A DNA stretch of 64,000 nt from Peribacillus sp. FSL P2-0133 (lineage in GTDB: Bacteria > Bacillota > Bacilli > Bacillales > DSM-1321), in contig NZ_CP150254.1 in assembly GCF_037975445.1 (NCBI RefSeq), positions 5,702,001 to 5,766,000 of the forward strand, in the 5' to 3' direction. Every line of letters begins with the position of its first letter. The stretch's first letter is position 1. The notes beneath the pieces were generated by a model, which saw nothing but the letters and a program-made list of their open reading frames with translations, did not search any database and was not told where the DNA came from. Positions 16,945-26,100 of the stretch are shown piece after piece. The translations under genes and the position numbers were made by a program.

Positions 16945-18465
16945 ATGACTGAAAAAAATACAGACCTTCCCCGATTTCCGGAACCCTATTGGCGCAGTGC
17001 GTTAACTTTCCCATCTTTTTCTAAACTAGAAACAGATATAAACTCAGATGTCTTAATAGTAGGCGGCGGAATTACTGGCATCACTTCTGCTTATCTACTA
17101 GCTAAACAAGGTGTTAAAGTCACACTGATTGATGCAGGCGAAATCCTAACTGGAACGACAGGACACACTACAGCAAAAATCACGGCCCAGCATGGCTTGA
17201 TTTATGACCAATTGATCACTGACCATGGCGAAGAGAAGGCCAAACTTTATTATGAAGCCAATGCAGAGGGAATGAAGCTGATCAAAGACTTGGTAGAAGA
17301 ACATTCCATTGAATGTAATTTGACTGCACAGGATGCCTATGTCTACGCAAATACAGATGAATATAAAATCAAAATTCAAAATGAACTGAAAGCCTATCAA
17401 AAACTCGGCATTCGGGGGGATTATTCAGAGAATATCCCTTTCTCCATCCCTTCTAAAGCTGCAGTGATAATGAAAGATCAAGCACAGTTTCACCCGTTAA
17501 AATACTTAACTGCCCTCATTTCGACAATTCTCGAAAGTGGAGGCAAAATTTATGAACGGACAACGGCAATGAAGATTGAAGACGGCGATCCACCTACCGT
17601 TCTGACCGATACTGGACATACAATCAAAAGCAATCAGGTAATCGTTGCCTCCCACTTCCCTTTTAATGATGAAAAGGGCTTATACTTTGCCCGTGTCCAT
17701 GTAGATAGGTCCTATGTACTTGGAATCAGGACTGAACAGGAATATCCCGGTGGGATGTATTACAGTGCAGACAGCCCTACCCGCTCCCTTCGCTATACGG
17801 AATTGGACAATGGGGAAAAACTTATACTAGTCGGCGGGGATGGTCATAAAACAGGCCAGGGAGTCTCGATGATCGAGCATTATGAAGCACTGAAGGACTT
17901 CAGTTCCCAATATTTCGATGTGAAGGACATTCCCTACCGCTGGTCGGCACAAGATATTGTGACACCGGATAATATCCCCTTCGTCGGACCAGTGACATCC
18001 CATAATCCAAATGTTCTGATAGCTACCGGCTATGCGAAATGGGGAATGACGAATGGGTCGATTGCGGCCAAGATCTTAACTGACCGGGTTTTGCAAAGGG
18101 ATAACCGCTATGCAGACTTGTATGACCCCGCCCGTTTAAAAGGCATGAAGAATATAGTCCAAGATAATGCTGATGTAGCGAAGCATTTGATCAAAAGCAA
18201 ATTAGCCGTCATTCATAAAACGCCGGAAGACATAGGAATTGATGAAGGAGCAATCGTGAAGGTGAATGGAGACAAGGCAGGGTGTTACCGAGATCATGAT
18301 GGCCAGCTTCATATTGTCGATTCCACTTGTACGCACATGGGGTGTGAAGTTGCCTGGAATAGCGGCGACCGTACTTGGGATTGCCCATGCCATGGCTCCC
18401 GCTACTCCATCGCTGGTGAAGTGTTGAATGGCCCTGCTGTCGAACCATTGAAAAAAATACGCTGA
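16945..18465 (+). CDS. yhfW: FAD-dependent oxidoreductase with C-terminal Rieske [2Fe-2S] domain
   Basis: A 506-aa fusion enzyme. The N-terminal DAO-type flavoprotein domain has DVLIVGGGITGITSAYLLA (about residues 29-47) binding the FAD. The C-terminal Rieske domain (from about 410) has cluster ligands CTHMGC and CPCHGS near the end. The layout and length match B. subtilis YhfW. The substrate is unknown; the Rieske centre implies electron transfer from or to the flavin. The start is ATG 16945, preceded by GGAGG (16933-16937). The longer frame from 16891 runs through the leader shared with the pseudogene copy and lacks an RBS. Confidence 0.9.
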   Translation: MTEKNTDLPRFPEPYWRSALTFPSFSKLETDINSDVLIVGGGITGITSAYLLAKQGVKVTLIDAGEILTGTTGHTTAKITAQHGLIYDQLITDHGEEKAKLYYEANAEGMKLIKDLVEEHSIECNLTAQDAYVYANTDEYKIKIQNELKAYQKLGIRGDYSENIPFSIPSKAAVIMKDQAQFHPLKYLTALISTILESGGKIYERTTAMKIEDGDPPTVLTDTGHTIKSNQVIVASHFPFNDEKGLYFARVHVDRSYVLGIRTEQEYPGGMYYSADSPTRSLRYTELDNGEKLILVGGDGHKTGQGVSMIEHYEALKDFSSQYFDVKDIPYRWSAQDIVTPDNIPFVGPVTSHNPNVLIATGYAKWGMTNGSIAAKILTDRVLQRDNRYADLYDPARLKGMKNIVQDNADVAKHLIKSKLAVIHKTPEDIGIDEGAIVKVNGDKAGCYRDHDGQLHIVDSTCTHMGCEVAWNSGDRTWDCPCHGSRYSIAGEVLNGPAVEPLKKIR

Positions 18466-18574
18466 TGGTCACAGTGATTTTATCTAATAGTCGACTGGGT
18501 CCGCTGTTTTCCTTATACTGAAGTTACTGCATGGTTGAATGGTTGCAAATAACTCTGAAAAGGATTGAATTGAA

Positions 18575-18769
18575 ATGAACGGTAAAAATCGGAAGGACAT
18601 TACCCCAGGTGCCTCTGTGGACATTGTACTTAAAGCAGATCAACGCAGCGGAAAACTGACAAGCGGCACTGTAAAGGATATTTTGACTAACTCCAGCACT
18701 CACCCTCATGGAATTAAAGTAAGATTGACTGATGGCCAGGTCGGCAGGGTTCAAGTCATTCATAAGTAA
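18575..18769 (+). CDS. ywbE: YwbE-family small protein
   Basis: The 64-aa soluble protein matches the YwbE family over its whole length (ITPGASVDIVLKADQRSGKLTSG..., VKDILTNSSTHPHGIKVRLTDGQVGRV). The family is a short beta-rich domain of unknown function, conserved in many bacteria. RBS AAAAGGA is about 9 nt upstream. It is followed at once by a strong terminator, so it is transcribed alone or with yhfW (109 bp upstream). Confidence 0.9.
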   Translation: MNGKNRKDITPGASVDIVLKADQRSGKLTSGTVKDILTNSSTHPHGIKVRLTDGQVGRVQVIHK

Positions 18770-18773
18770 CGCG

Positions 18774-18800
18774 CACTCGGTTCAGGCCGAGTGTTTTTTT
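18774..18800 (+). terminator. Terminator after ywbE
   Basis: CACTCGG pairs with CCGAGTG around a 6-nt loop and is followed by seven T residues. Confidence 0.9.
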
Positions 18801-18910
18801 GTGATCATTCGACCGAATTAATGACAATGGGATATTTCAATCATGTTTCCCGTTCATAATTCGTACAATAGGGGTGAGATTATCTCTTTTAAAAAAAGGC
18901 TGGTGTCAAA

Positions 18911-19567
18911 ATGAAAGAATACAATACCCCTGATAGGGTTCATTACCGCAACGAGGAACATACATTGAAAGTTTCCGGCTCAGAGACGCTATCTGCCCCT
19001 CCGGATCAAGCCACAATCACCCTAGGAGTCATAACAGAGGATAAGGACCCGCAAAAGGCCCAGCAAGCCAATTCCCAAGCAATCGCAAATGTCATCGCAT
19101 CACTCAAATCCGCAGGCATTCCGGAAGAGCAATTGAAAACGAGTGATTACAGAATCGATCCGCAATATGATTATATTGACGGAAAGGAATTGTTCAAGAA
19201 CTACAAAGTCCAGCATATCATCCAAGCCCAAACGACCGACATCGAGAAAATAGGCAGCATAATCGACACGGCCGTCAGAAGCGGCGCCAATTCAATCACC
19301 AGCATCCGCTTCTCTTTATCCAACCCAGATGCATACTATAACCAGGCACTTTCTCTCGCTTTAAAAAATGCATACGAAAAAGCACTCTCCATGGCCCGAA
19401 CACTAGGAATCTCATTGAACCCAGTCCCTAATAAGGTTGAAGAGCTATCTGAAACGGCAACACCGATGCTTTACCAAACAAGTACCTTTTCAAAAATGGC
19501 GACTACCCCGATTCAGCCTGGTGAATTGAACATCACTGCCTCAGTAAGGGTGGAGTACACGTACTAG
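18911..19567 (+). CDS. SIMPL (DUF541) domain protein
   Basis: The 218-aa protein has the SIMPL/DUF541 fold: an initial LKVSGSETLSAPPDQATITLGV strand pair, DPQKAQQANSQAIANVIASLKSAGI helix, TSDYRIDPQYDY and a C-terminal ITASVRVEYTY strand. Members are linked to stress or signalling, but their biochemistry is unknown. Most relatives are secreted; this one has no signal peptide or membrane segment, so it should be cytosolic unless the start is wrong. The terminator after it is shared with convergent purU. Confidence 0.85.
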   Translation: MKEYNTPDRVHYRNEEHTLKVSGSETLSAPPDQATITLGVITEDKDPQKAQQANSQAIANVIASLKSAGIPEEQLKTSDYRIDPQYDYIDGKELFKNYKVQHIIQAQTTDIEKIGSIIDTAVRSGANSITSIRFSLSNPDAYYNQALSLALKNAYEKALSMARTLGISLNPVPNKVEELSETATPMLYQTSTFSKMATTPIQPGELNITASVRVEYTY

Positions 19568-19587
19568 TACTCACTAAATTCCATCCT

Positions 19588-19622
19588 AAAAACCCCCCTT
19601 GGTGAACAAAGGGGGGTTTCAC
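19588..19622. terminator. Bidirectional terminator between the SIMPL gene and purU
   Basis: AAACCCCCCTT pairs with AAAGGGGGGTTT around a short loop, with A-rich sequence before and T-rich after, between two convergent genes. Confidence 0.8.
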
Positions 19623-19623
19623 T

Positions 19624-20526
19624 TTAAAAGACAACCGTCTTATTTTCATGAACAAGGACGCGATCCTCCAAATGCCATTTAACGGCACGTGCCAGCACCC
19701 TGCGTTCAGCTGAACGACCGATTTTCTTCATATCCCCAGCAGAATCACGATGGTCCACACGTTCAATATCCTGCTCGATGATTGGACCTTCATCCAAATC
19801 ATTCGTCACATAATGGGAAGTCGCCCCAATCAGCTTAACACCTCTGTCATAAGCTCTTTCATAAGGCCTTGCTCCAATGAATGCAGGTAAAAATGAATGA
19901 TGTATATTGATGATCTTGTTTGGATGGGCCGCTACGAAGTCCGGCGTCAATATCTGCATATACCTAGCTAAGACAATAAGGTCCACTTTGAATTCTTCCA
20001 GAAGTCCAAGCTGTTTTGTCTCCACTTCCCTACGTATATCCTTATTTGCAGGAATGTAATAAAATGGGATGCCCATTGATTCGACAATTTGCCTTGTATC
20101 TTCATGATTACTGATGACTAGCGCAATATCAGCTAATAAATCCCCGCTTTGCCACTCCCATAGCAATTCCAAAAGACAATGCGGTTCCTTGGAAACGAAG
20201 ATTGCCGTCCGCTTCAGATCACTCACATGGTTAAATGTCCATTGCATCGAGAATGCTGTCGAAACTTCCTGGAATGCAAATTGCATATCCGCTGCCCTAT
20301 CCTTCAATCCGGGACAATCGAATTCGATCCTGGTGAAAAAGGTACCGCCCTCAGGATTCATCGAATACTGACTCAATTCAACAATATTTGCATCATATTC
20401 TTTTAGAAAGGCAGTAACTGTCGAAACAATTCCTGGCCGGTCCGGACACTTTATAATCAAACGGCCTCTATCTTGATTCTTTTCGCGAAACTCCTGTAAC
20501 TGTTCTTGCACAAAGTTGCTAACCAT
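19624..20526 (-). CDS. purU: Formyltetrahydrofolate deformylase
   Basis: The 300-aa protein has an N-terminal ACT regulatory domain (RLIIKCPDRPGIVSTVTAFL, about 22-95) and a C-terminal formyltransferase-fold hydrolase domain (about 105-300). The catalytic region NIHHSFLPAFIGARPYERAYDRGVK and the downstream DHRDS aspartate are intact. It hydrolyses 10-formyl-THF to THF and formate, balancing one-carbon pools. Length and both domains match B. subtilis PurU. ATG at 20526 is the natural start. It stands as a single gene with its own upstream gap. Confidence 0.92.
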   Translation of the reverse strand: MVSNFVQEQLQEFREKNQDRGRLIIKCPDRPGIVSTVTAFLKEYDANIVELSQYSMNPEGGTFFTRIEFDCPGLKDRAADMQFAFQEVSTAFSMQWTFNHVSDLKRTAIFVSKEPHCLLELLWEWQSGDLLADIALVISNHEDTRQIVESMGIPFYYIPANKDIRREVETKQLGLLEEFKVDLIVLARYMQILTPDFVAAHPNKIINIHHSFLPAFIGARPYERAYDRGVKLIGATSHYVTNDLDEGPIIEQDIERVDHRDSAGDMKKIGRSAERRVLARAVKWHLEDRVLVHENKTVVF

Positions 20527-20998
20527 TTTCCCAACTGCCCTTCTTCTATTTTGCTATATTATACTTCAATTCATGGGCAAAATTAAAGTCAGTCAATTCA
20601 ATACGGATTTTGTTGGCAGACAACGAGGTCCCTTTTTGAAATCCTCCAGTTTTACCCCATCCCATTCATTAGATATGGTTTCGATAGAGTCTAAAACATC
20701 ATCATGAATTGTTTCAAATTCATCTTTAGCGCTGAATCTAACTGAAATTTCTTACTCCACCAAATAATAATTGTCATTATTTCAGGAAATTACCGGTAAT
20801 TTGGAAGGAAATGAAGGCAAAGGTCGAGAACCTTTATGAAATGCATAGTGAAGGGGATTCTTGAATGAAATGTCGACATGTTCAGGACACCCTTTTTTAT
20901 TTCAGTTTTAATTTCCCTAGTTAATGAGGTTATTACACTGCCTCATAAGGGTATAGACCATTCTATTAGTTTTTTTCAAAGGGGGAAATGAAATTATC
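20527..20998. other. 472-bp intergenic region with decayed coding traces
   Basis: Apart from the possible ORF remnant on the minus strand (20593-20751), no gene is visible. The last 120 bp should carry the promoter of the amino-acid ABC operon; a weak ATGAGG/CCTCAT stem (about 20920-20948) lacks a T run. An AT-rich ATAATAATTGTCATTATT stretch (near 20765-20782) loosely resembles a Fur box but is not convincing. Confidence 0.4.
20593..20751 (-). pseudogene. Possible gene remnant (open frame without start codon)
   Basis: The minus strand holds 52 codons between a TAA and a TGA that read like coding sequence (ISVRFSAKDEFETIHDDVLD..., ending TKSVLN). There is no ATG, GTG or TTG with an RBS at the front. 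The composition (acidic, evenly mixed residues) suggests the tail of a former protein. I do not recognise the family. Confidence 0.25.
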
Positions 20999-21778
20999 AT
21001 GAAATCATCAGTTACATTCATTGTATCCATTCTGGCTGTTCTCGGTCTTCTATCCGGCTGTGCTGAAAAGGACCAGCTGGAGGATGGAAGCAAGCTGATC
21101 AATAAGGACCAGTTTGTTTTCGCTGCCTCAGGCGAATTCAAGCCATTCAGTTATGTCAATGATGACATGACCGTAACCGGATTCGATATTGAGGTCGGCG
21201 ATGCAATAGCAAAGGAACTGGACCTGGAGCCAGTACCTAAACGGATAAAATTCAAAGGTATTGTGGAAGGTGTCAAAACCGGTCGGGCAGATGCCGCGGT
21301 TGCCAGTCATACAATCAATGAACAACGAAGTAAACATGTTGCCTTCTCGACCCCTTATTACTACTCAGGTCCTCAAATTTTCGTCCGCTCAGATAGTGAT
21401 ATTAAAACGGTCGAAGATTTAAAGGGAAAGGAAGTTGCGGCTTCTAAAGGCTCCACGTACGCAACCACAGCAGAAAAGTATACAACCAATGTAAAAACCT
21501 ATGACAGTGATATCACAGCCCTGAAAGCATTGAGCGGAGGACGTCATGATGCCGTCATTACCGACTTCGTAACCGGCAAGGAAGCGGCCAAGGAAGGTTT
21601 CGACGTCGAAGGAAGGCAATTGATCGAACGAAGCGAGCAGGCCATCGTACTGCCTAACGACAACCCTCAGCTGCTTGCACGTATCAACGAAGCACTTGAA
21701 AACCTCCGGGAAGATGGAACGCTTGCGGAAATCAGCAAAAAATACTTTGGTGAGGACATCACAACCAAGCCTGAATAA
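20999..21778 (+). CDS. Amino-acid ABC transporter substrate-binding lipoprotein
   Basis: The 259-aa protein has a lipoprotein signal with LSGC (lipidated Cys21) and a family-3 periplasmic-binding fold (FVFAASGEFKPFSYVNDDMTVTGFDIEVGDAIAKEL...). Such proteins capture polar amino acids or related amines outside the membrane and deliver them to the permease encoded 26 bp downstream. The specificity (arginine, glutamine, cystine and so on) cannot be fixed. RBS AAAGGGGG is present. Confidence 0.88.
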   Translation: MKSSVTFIVSILAVLGLLSGCAEKDQLEDGSKLINKDQFVFAASGEFKPFSYVNDDMTVTGFDIEVGDAIAKELDLEPVPKRIKFKGIVEGVKTGRADAAVASHTINEQRSKHVAFSTPYYYSGPQIFVRSDSDIKTVEDLKGKEVAASKGSTYATTAEKYTTNVKTYDSDITALKALSGGRHDAVITDFVTGKEAAKEGFDVEGRQLIERSEQAIVLPNDNPQLLARINEALENLREDGTLAEISKKYFGEDITTKPE

Positions 21779-21804
21779 AGATTGATAGAAAGGGAGTCAT
21801 TACA

Positions 21805-22470
21805 TTGCCAAGTTTTTCACATTTTTTTGATACATTATTTAACTCCTCGGACGTATTCATCCGAGCCATGCTCCTCACATTGGAACTGACGGTAGTCTCC
21901 ATATTGGTAGGAATCGTCATCGGATTGCTATTTGCACTTTTAAAAATTTCCAATATAAAAATTCTTGCATGGATTTCAGATACATATGTATTCCTGGTAC
22001 GGGGAACACCGCTAATCGTACAGATATTCATACTCTATTTCGGTATCAGCAATCTCTTCTTACTGCCGGACTTCTGGGCGGCGTCACTTGCCTTGGCCTT
22101 CCATAATGGAGCTTATATCTCTGAAATTTTACGTGGTACGATCCAATCCATCGATAAAGGCCAAATGGAAGCCGGGCGCTCCCTTGGCATGAGCAACTCT
22201 CTCACATTAAGAAGAATCATCTTACCTCAAGCCTTCCGTCGCGCATTGCCGCCGCTAGGCAACCAATTCATCATCGGACTGAAAGATTCATCACTGGCAG
22301 CCTTCATCTCCATGAATGAGCTGTTTAACGTGGCGACAACGTTAGGTTCGAATAATTTCGATGAAATGACTTATTTACTGATTGTAGCGGTCTACTACTT
22401 GATTCTAGTGGCATTCCTGACCATTATCGTCAATTTATTCGAAAAGAAACTTTCCATTAGTGATCGATAG
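21805..22470 (+). CDS. Amino-acid ABC transporter permease (HisM/GlnP-type)
   Basis: The 221-aa membrane protein has about five helices and the polar-amino-acid permease pattern: [18 protein letters not shown], then the EAA loop [32 protein letters not shown] (about 130-160), which docks on the ATPase. Translation begins at TTG 21805, preceded by GGGAG at an 8-nt spacing. It lies between the binding protein and the ATPase in a three-gene operon. Confidence 0.9.
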   Translation: MPSFSHFFDTLFNSSDVFIRAMLLTLELTVVSILVGIVIGLLFALLKISNIKILAWISDTYVFLVRGTPLIVQIFILYFGISNLFLLPDFWAASLALAFHNGAYISEILRGTIQSIDKGQMEAGRSLGMSNSLTLRRIILPQAFRRALPPLGNQFIIGLKDSSLAAFISMNELFNVATTLGSNNFDEMTYLLIVAVYYLILVAFLTIIVNLFEKKLSISDR

Positions 22471-22481
22471 GGGGAATTGAA

Positions 22482-23222
22482 ATGGAACAAAAAGAAATGA
22501 TTCGCATTAGGAATTTAAATAAATCGTATGGAAGCCTGCATGTACTCAAAGATATTGATATGAAGGTACTGGATAGCGATGTTGTCTGTCTGATCGGGCC
22601 AAGCGGTTCCGGAAAAAGCACCCTGCTTCGCTGTTTGAATTATTTAGAGAAAAAAGACAGCGGGCAAATCCTCATTGAAGGAACTGAAATCCAACCGGGT
22701 ACCCATGATATTAATAAAATCCGCGAGAAAGTCGGAATGGTTTTTCAGCATTTCTACCTCTTCCCGCATATGACCGTGCTTGAAAATGTCATCGAAGCAC
22801 CGACTCACGTCAAAAAGGTCCCTAAGGCCCAGGCAATCGAGGAAGCAAGAGCATTGCTTGCCAAAGTCGGCTTATCAGATAAAGCGGATGTCTATCCAAG
22901 CAAGCTCTCAGGTGGGCAGAAACAGCGTGTGGCCATAGCCCGTGCCCTTGCCATGAAGCCTGATATCCTACTCTTTGATGAGCCTACCTCGGCTCTGGAT
23001 CCCGAACTTGTCGGGGAAGTTCTTGCCACGATGAAGGAACTTGCATTGGAAGGGATGACAATGGTAGTCGTTACACATGAAATGAGCTTTGCACGTGAAG
23101 TAGGAGATTGGATTGTCTTCATGCATAATGGGAGGGTTGTCGAAAGCGGCCCGCCAAAAGAATTCTTCACCAATCCAAAAGAAGAGCGGACAAAAGAATT
23201 TTTGCAAACGACAGTCTTTTGA
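22482..23222 (+). CDS. Amino-acid ABC transporter ATP-binding protein
   Basis: The 246-aa ATPase has Walker [10 protein letters not shown] (39-47), signature [15 protein letters not shown] (about 143), Walker [14 protein letters not shown] (about 164) and an H-loop VVTHEMSFA. It closely follows the GlnQ/ArtM type. It completes the lipoprotein-permease-ATPase operon and is followed by a long perfect inverted repeat acting as terminator. Confidence 0.92.
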   Translation: MEQKEMIRIRNLNKSYGSLHVLKDIDMKVLDSDVVCLIGPSGSGKSTLLRCLNYLEKKDSGQILIEGTEIQPGTHDINKIREKVGMVFQHFYLFPHMTVLENVIEAPTHVKKVPKAQAIEEARALLAKVGLSDKADVYPSKLSGGQKQRVAIARALAMKPDILLFDEPTSALDPELVGEVLATMKELALEGMTMVVVTHEMSFAREVGDWIVFMHNGRVVESGPPKEFFTNPKEERTKEFLQTTVF

Positions 23223-23280
23223 TTTCCATCCTAAAATCTGTCTATTAGCGAGAATAATTCGTCATAGAGCCTAAATCACC

Positions 23281-23322
23281 AAAATAAGCAATACAGGCGT
23301 GACTTCCTGTATTGCTTATTTT
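23281..23322. terminator. Long perfect inverted repeat, probable terminator
   Basis: A 17-bp perfect stem (23281-23297 with 23306-23322) with an 8-nt loop ends in a T-rich arm, 58 bp after the ATPase stop. The symmetric A/T ends would work in either direction. Confidence 0.75.
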
Positions 23323-23507
23323 GGGTTCCCTAAATTACATGATCAAAGTTTCAGGGATATTTTCGCTCTGATTGTACAAACTAAATACTTGATGAATTGT
23401 TTCAGATAAACCCTGATTCCGGCTCGAACATGGAAAAATATCTGTATTTATGGTATATATACAGGTAAAATTAAAAGAAGTATATAAATGAAAGAGGTCG
23501 AATTCAG

Positions 23508-25160
23508 TTGGAAAATAACTCTTCGAATTTTATTAAAAATATTATAAAAGATGATCTAGAGTCCGGAAAACATGATCATGTCATCACCCGCTTCCCTCCT
23601 GAGCCGAACGGATATTTACATATCGGGCACGCCAAATCAATCATTTTGAATTTTGGGGTGGCTGATGATTTCAATGGGAAAACTAACCTTCGTTTCGATG
23701 ATACGAATCCATTGAAAGAGGATATTGAGTTTGTCAACTCCATTAAGGAAGATGTAAAATGGCTCGGTTACGACTGGGATAACCTTTTCTTCGCTTCCGA
23801 CTATTTTGATGAAATGTATAAAAGAGCTGTGCTGCTCATCAATAAAGGACTGGCATATGTGGACGACCTTAATGCCGACCAAATCCGTGAATATCGCGGA
23901 ACGCTGACTGAGCCGGGAAAAGATAGCCCCTACCGCAATAGAACTGTCGAGGAAAATCTTGAACTATTTGAAAAGATGCGCAGCGGTGAATTCGAAAACG
24001 GTGCAAAAGTATTGCGTGCCAAGATCGATATGAGCTCACCTAACATCAATTTGCGTGATCCCGTCATATACCGTATCTCCCATACTGAACACCATAATAC
24101 CGGCAACAAATGGTGCATCTACCCAATGTATGCATTTGCCCACCCAATTGAAGATGCCATCGAGGGAGTCACACACTCCATTTGTACGCTAGAGTTCGAA
24201 GATCAACGCCCTCTTTATGACTGGATCGTTGAAAATTGTGAAATGGAAAGCAAGCCAAAACAATATGAATTTGGCCGTCTTAACCTGACCAATACAGTAA
24301 TGAGCAAGCGAAAACTGAAGCAGCTTGTCGATGAGGGCTTCGTGGACGGCTGGGACGACCCACGGATGCCTACCGTTTCAGGCTTGCGGAGACGCGGGTA
24401 TACACCCGAAGCAATTCGTGCATTCTGCCAAGAGATTGGTGTCGCAAAAACAAGCGGTGTCGTAGACTCTCAAATGCTTGATCATTTCGTGCGGGAAGAC
24501 TTAAAGCTGAAGGCTCCACGGACTATGGGTATCCTAAATCCGCTTAAAGTGGTCATCACCAACTATCCGGAAGGCGAGGTAGAATGGCTGGATGCTGAGG
24601 TCAATCCGGAAGTTCCTGAAATGGGCACACGGCAAATCCCGTTTTCACGTGAAATATATATCGAACAGGACGATTTCATGGAAAACCCGCCGAAAAAGTA
24701 TTTCCGACTTTTCCCGGGCAATGAAGTCCGTTTGAAACATGCTTATTTCATTAAATGTGAAGAAGTGATAAAAGACGAAGCCGGTAACGTAATTGAACTT
24801 CGCTGCACATACGACATTGAAACGAAAAGCGGATCGGGCTTCACTGGCCGTAAAGTAAAAGGTACATTGCACTGGGTCGAAGCTTCACAAGCCGTTTCAG
24901 CAGAATTCCGCAACTACCAGCCTTTAATCTTGGATAAAGAAAATGATGAAGAGGAAGAAAAATCATTCCTGGACCGGGTAAACCCTGAATCTGTAGAAAT
25001 TTTACAAGGATTTGTTGAGCCGAACATGAAAGATGTTAAGCCTCAGGATAAATTCCAATTCTTCAGGCATGGCTATTATAATGTTGATTCAAAACTCACT
25101 GCGGCCGATCACTTGGTCTTCAACCAAATCGTTGGGTTGAAAAGTTCATTCAAGTTATAG
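23508..25160 (+). CDS. glnS: Glutaminyl-tRNA synthetase
   Basis: The 550-aa class I aminoacyl-tRNA synthetase has [15 protein letters not shown] (HIGH at 38-41) and the MSKRK variant of the KMSKS loop (VMSKRKL near 264). The GlnRS-specific C-terminal beta-barrel anticodon domains follow (about 340-550). It charges tRNA-Gln directly. Translation starts at TTG 23508, with GAGG about 10 nt before. It is a simple 550-aa form without a YqeY extension. No T-box leader is visible upstream. Model Bacillus species lack GlnRS and use GatCAB amidation, so its presence is notable. Confidence 0.95.
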   Translation: MENNSSNFIKNIIKDDLESGKHDHVITRFPPEPNGYLHIGHAKSIILNFGVADDFNGKTNLRFDDTNPLKEDIEFVNSIKEDVKWLGYDWDNLFFASDYFDEMYKRAVLLINKGLAYVDDLNADQIREYRGTLTEPGKDSPYRNRTVEENLELFEKMRSGEFENGAKVLRAKIDMSSPNINLRDPVIYRISHTEHHNTGNKWCIYPMYAFAHPIEDAIEGVTHSICTLEFEDQRPLYDWIVENCEMESKPKQYEFGRLNLTNTVMSKRKLKQLVDEGFVDGWDDPRMPTVSGLRRRGYTPEAIRAFCQEIGVAKTSGVVDSQMLDHFVREDLKLKAPRTMGILNPLKVVITNYPEGEVEWLDAEVNPEVPEMGTRQIPFSREIYIEQDDFMENPPKKYFRLFPGNEVRLKHAYFIKCEEVIKDEAGNVIELRCTYDIETKSGSGFTGRKVKGTLHWVEASQAVSAEFRNYQPLILDKENDEEEEKSFLDRVNPESVEILQGFVEPNMKDVKPQDKFQFFRHGYYNVDSKLTAADHLVFNQIVGLKSSFKL

Positions 25161-25167
25161 AATCACA

Positions 25168-25206
25168 GAAAAGAACCAGATTCCTAGCGGGATCTGGTTC
25201 TTTTCA
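25168..25206. terminator. Terminator between glnS and the RsbR-like gene
   Basis: AAAAGAACCAGAT pairs with ATCTGGTTCTTTT around a short loop, between convergent genes, with A and T tails on both sides. Confidence 0.85.
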
Positions 25207-25223
25207 TTCTCTGCACCCTTATA

Positions 25224-26078
25224 TCATTTTTTCTCGTAAAGTTTGATCCCTTGCTTGGAAAGGGCCTGTTTAAGAGTACTATGTGTCGAAACCAGACTAA
25301 AATCAAGACCTAACTGAATCGATGCCCGGGCCACTTCAGGACGAATCCCGGAAATGGTCGATTGAATGCCTAACAGGTTCAGGGTACTTATCAATTGATA
25401 GATCTGTTGGGCAACCATCGTATCTAAAAGGGAGACTCCCGATAAATCGATGAATAAGTGAGTGACATTTTTGCTAATGCATTTGCTTGGAGTCTCATTC
25501 AAAATTTCCTTTGCCCGATAGGTATCGATTTCACCAATTAACGGCAATACCGCAATGGCATCAACAATGGGAATGACAGGTGCGCCCAGTTCATTGATCA
25601 GCTCCTGTTGAGCTAGTAAACGTTCTTTTGTCAAAAGGTAATACTGCTCTGTGAACTCACGGTTCAACTGGTCGAATGCACGATTAATGAGCCGGCTCCA
25701 CCGGATGATTATATCCTTCGTTATCCCCGTATCCTTTAGCATATAATCAGTGATAAAGGCCCAATATGTTTCACGAACCTTATTAAGCGCTTCCAACACT
25801 TCGTAAATGGGGGTGTCCGATTCAACCCTGCTCTTCGCGACAAGTGTGGCCCACTGCTCCATCGTTTCGATAAAAGCAGTTTTATCTTCAAGTAAAGCAC
25901 TTGTCACTGTCTTGATGGTCAATGTATTCTGTTCTCTAAGAAGCTTTTCAATTTCCTCATTGGAGTCCATTGAATAGATGGACCCAGACTGCTTTTCCCT
26001 CAAAGCCAGCCAATTTTCCGTAATCTTAGATGAATTATCAAGGATATATCGATATAAATTTTCATCTATTTTATCCAT
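25224..26078 (-). CDS. RsbR-type stressosome co-antagonist (STAS domain)
   Basis: The 284-aa protein has an N-terminal helical non-haem globin-like RsbR_N domain (about 1-150) and a C-terminal STAS domain (about 165-280) with the phosphorylatable segment HLFIDLSGVSLLDTMVAQQ. The Thr there matches the RsbT-target position. RsbR paralogues form the stressosome that releases RsbT to activate SigB. Length and divergence suit a paralogue such as B. subtilis YqhA or YkoB rather than RsbRA. It stands alone, not in an rsbRST operon. Confidence 0.82.
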   Translation of the reverse strand: MDKIDENLYRYILDNSSKITENWLALREKQSGSIYSMDSNEEIEKLLREQNTLTIKTVTSALLEDKTAFIETMEQWATLVAKSRVESDTPIYEVLEALNKVRETYWAFITDYMLKDTGITKDIIIRWSRLINRAFDQLNREFTEQYYLLTKERLLAQQELINELGAPVIPIVDAIAVLPLIGEIDTYRAKEILNETPSKCISKNVTHLFIDLSGVSLLDTMVAQQIYQLISTLNLLGIQSTISGIRPEVARASIQLGLDFSLVSTHSTLKQALSKQGIKLYEKK

Positions 26079-26100
26079 TTGCGTTCCCCTATCTCACTAG

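Noticed and set aside
20765..20782. Fur box before the amino-acid ABC operon
   Set aside because: Only a loose match in very AT-rich DNA, over 200 bp from the gene; not comparable to the true boxes at 60713-60773.
23341..23507. T-box or other riboswitch before glnS
   Set aside because: No T-box GGTGG/ACC core, specifier loop or terminator/antiterminator pair could be found in the 166 bp.
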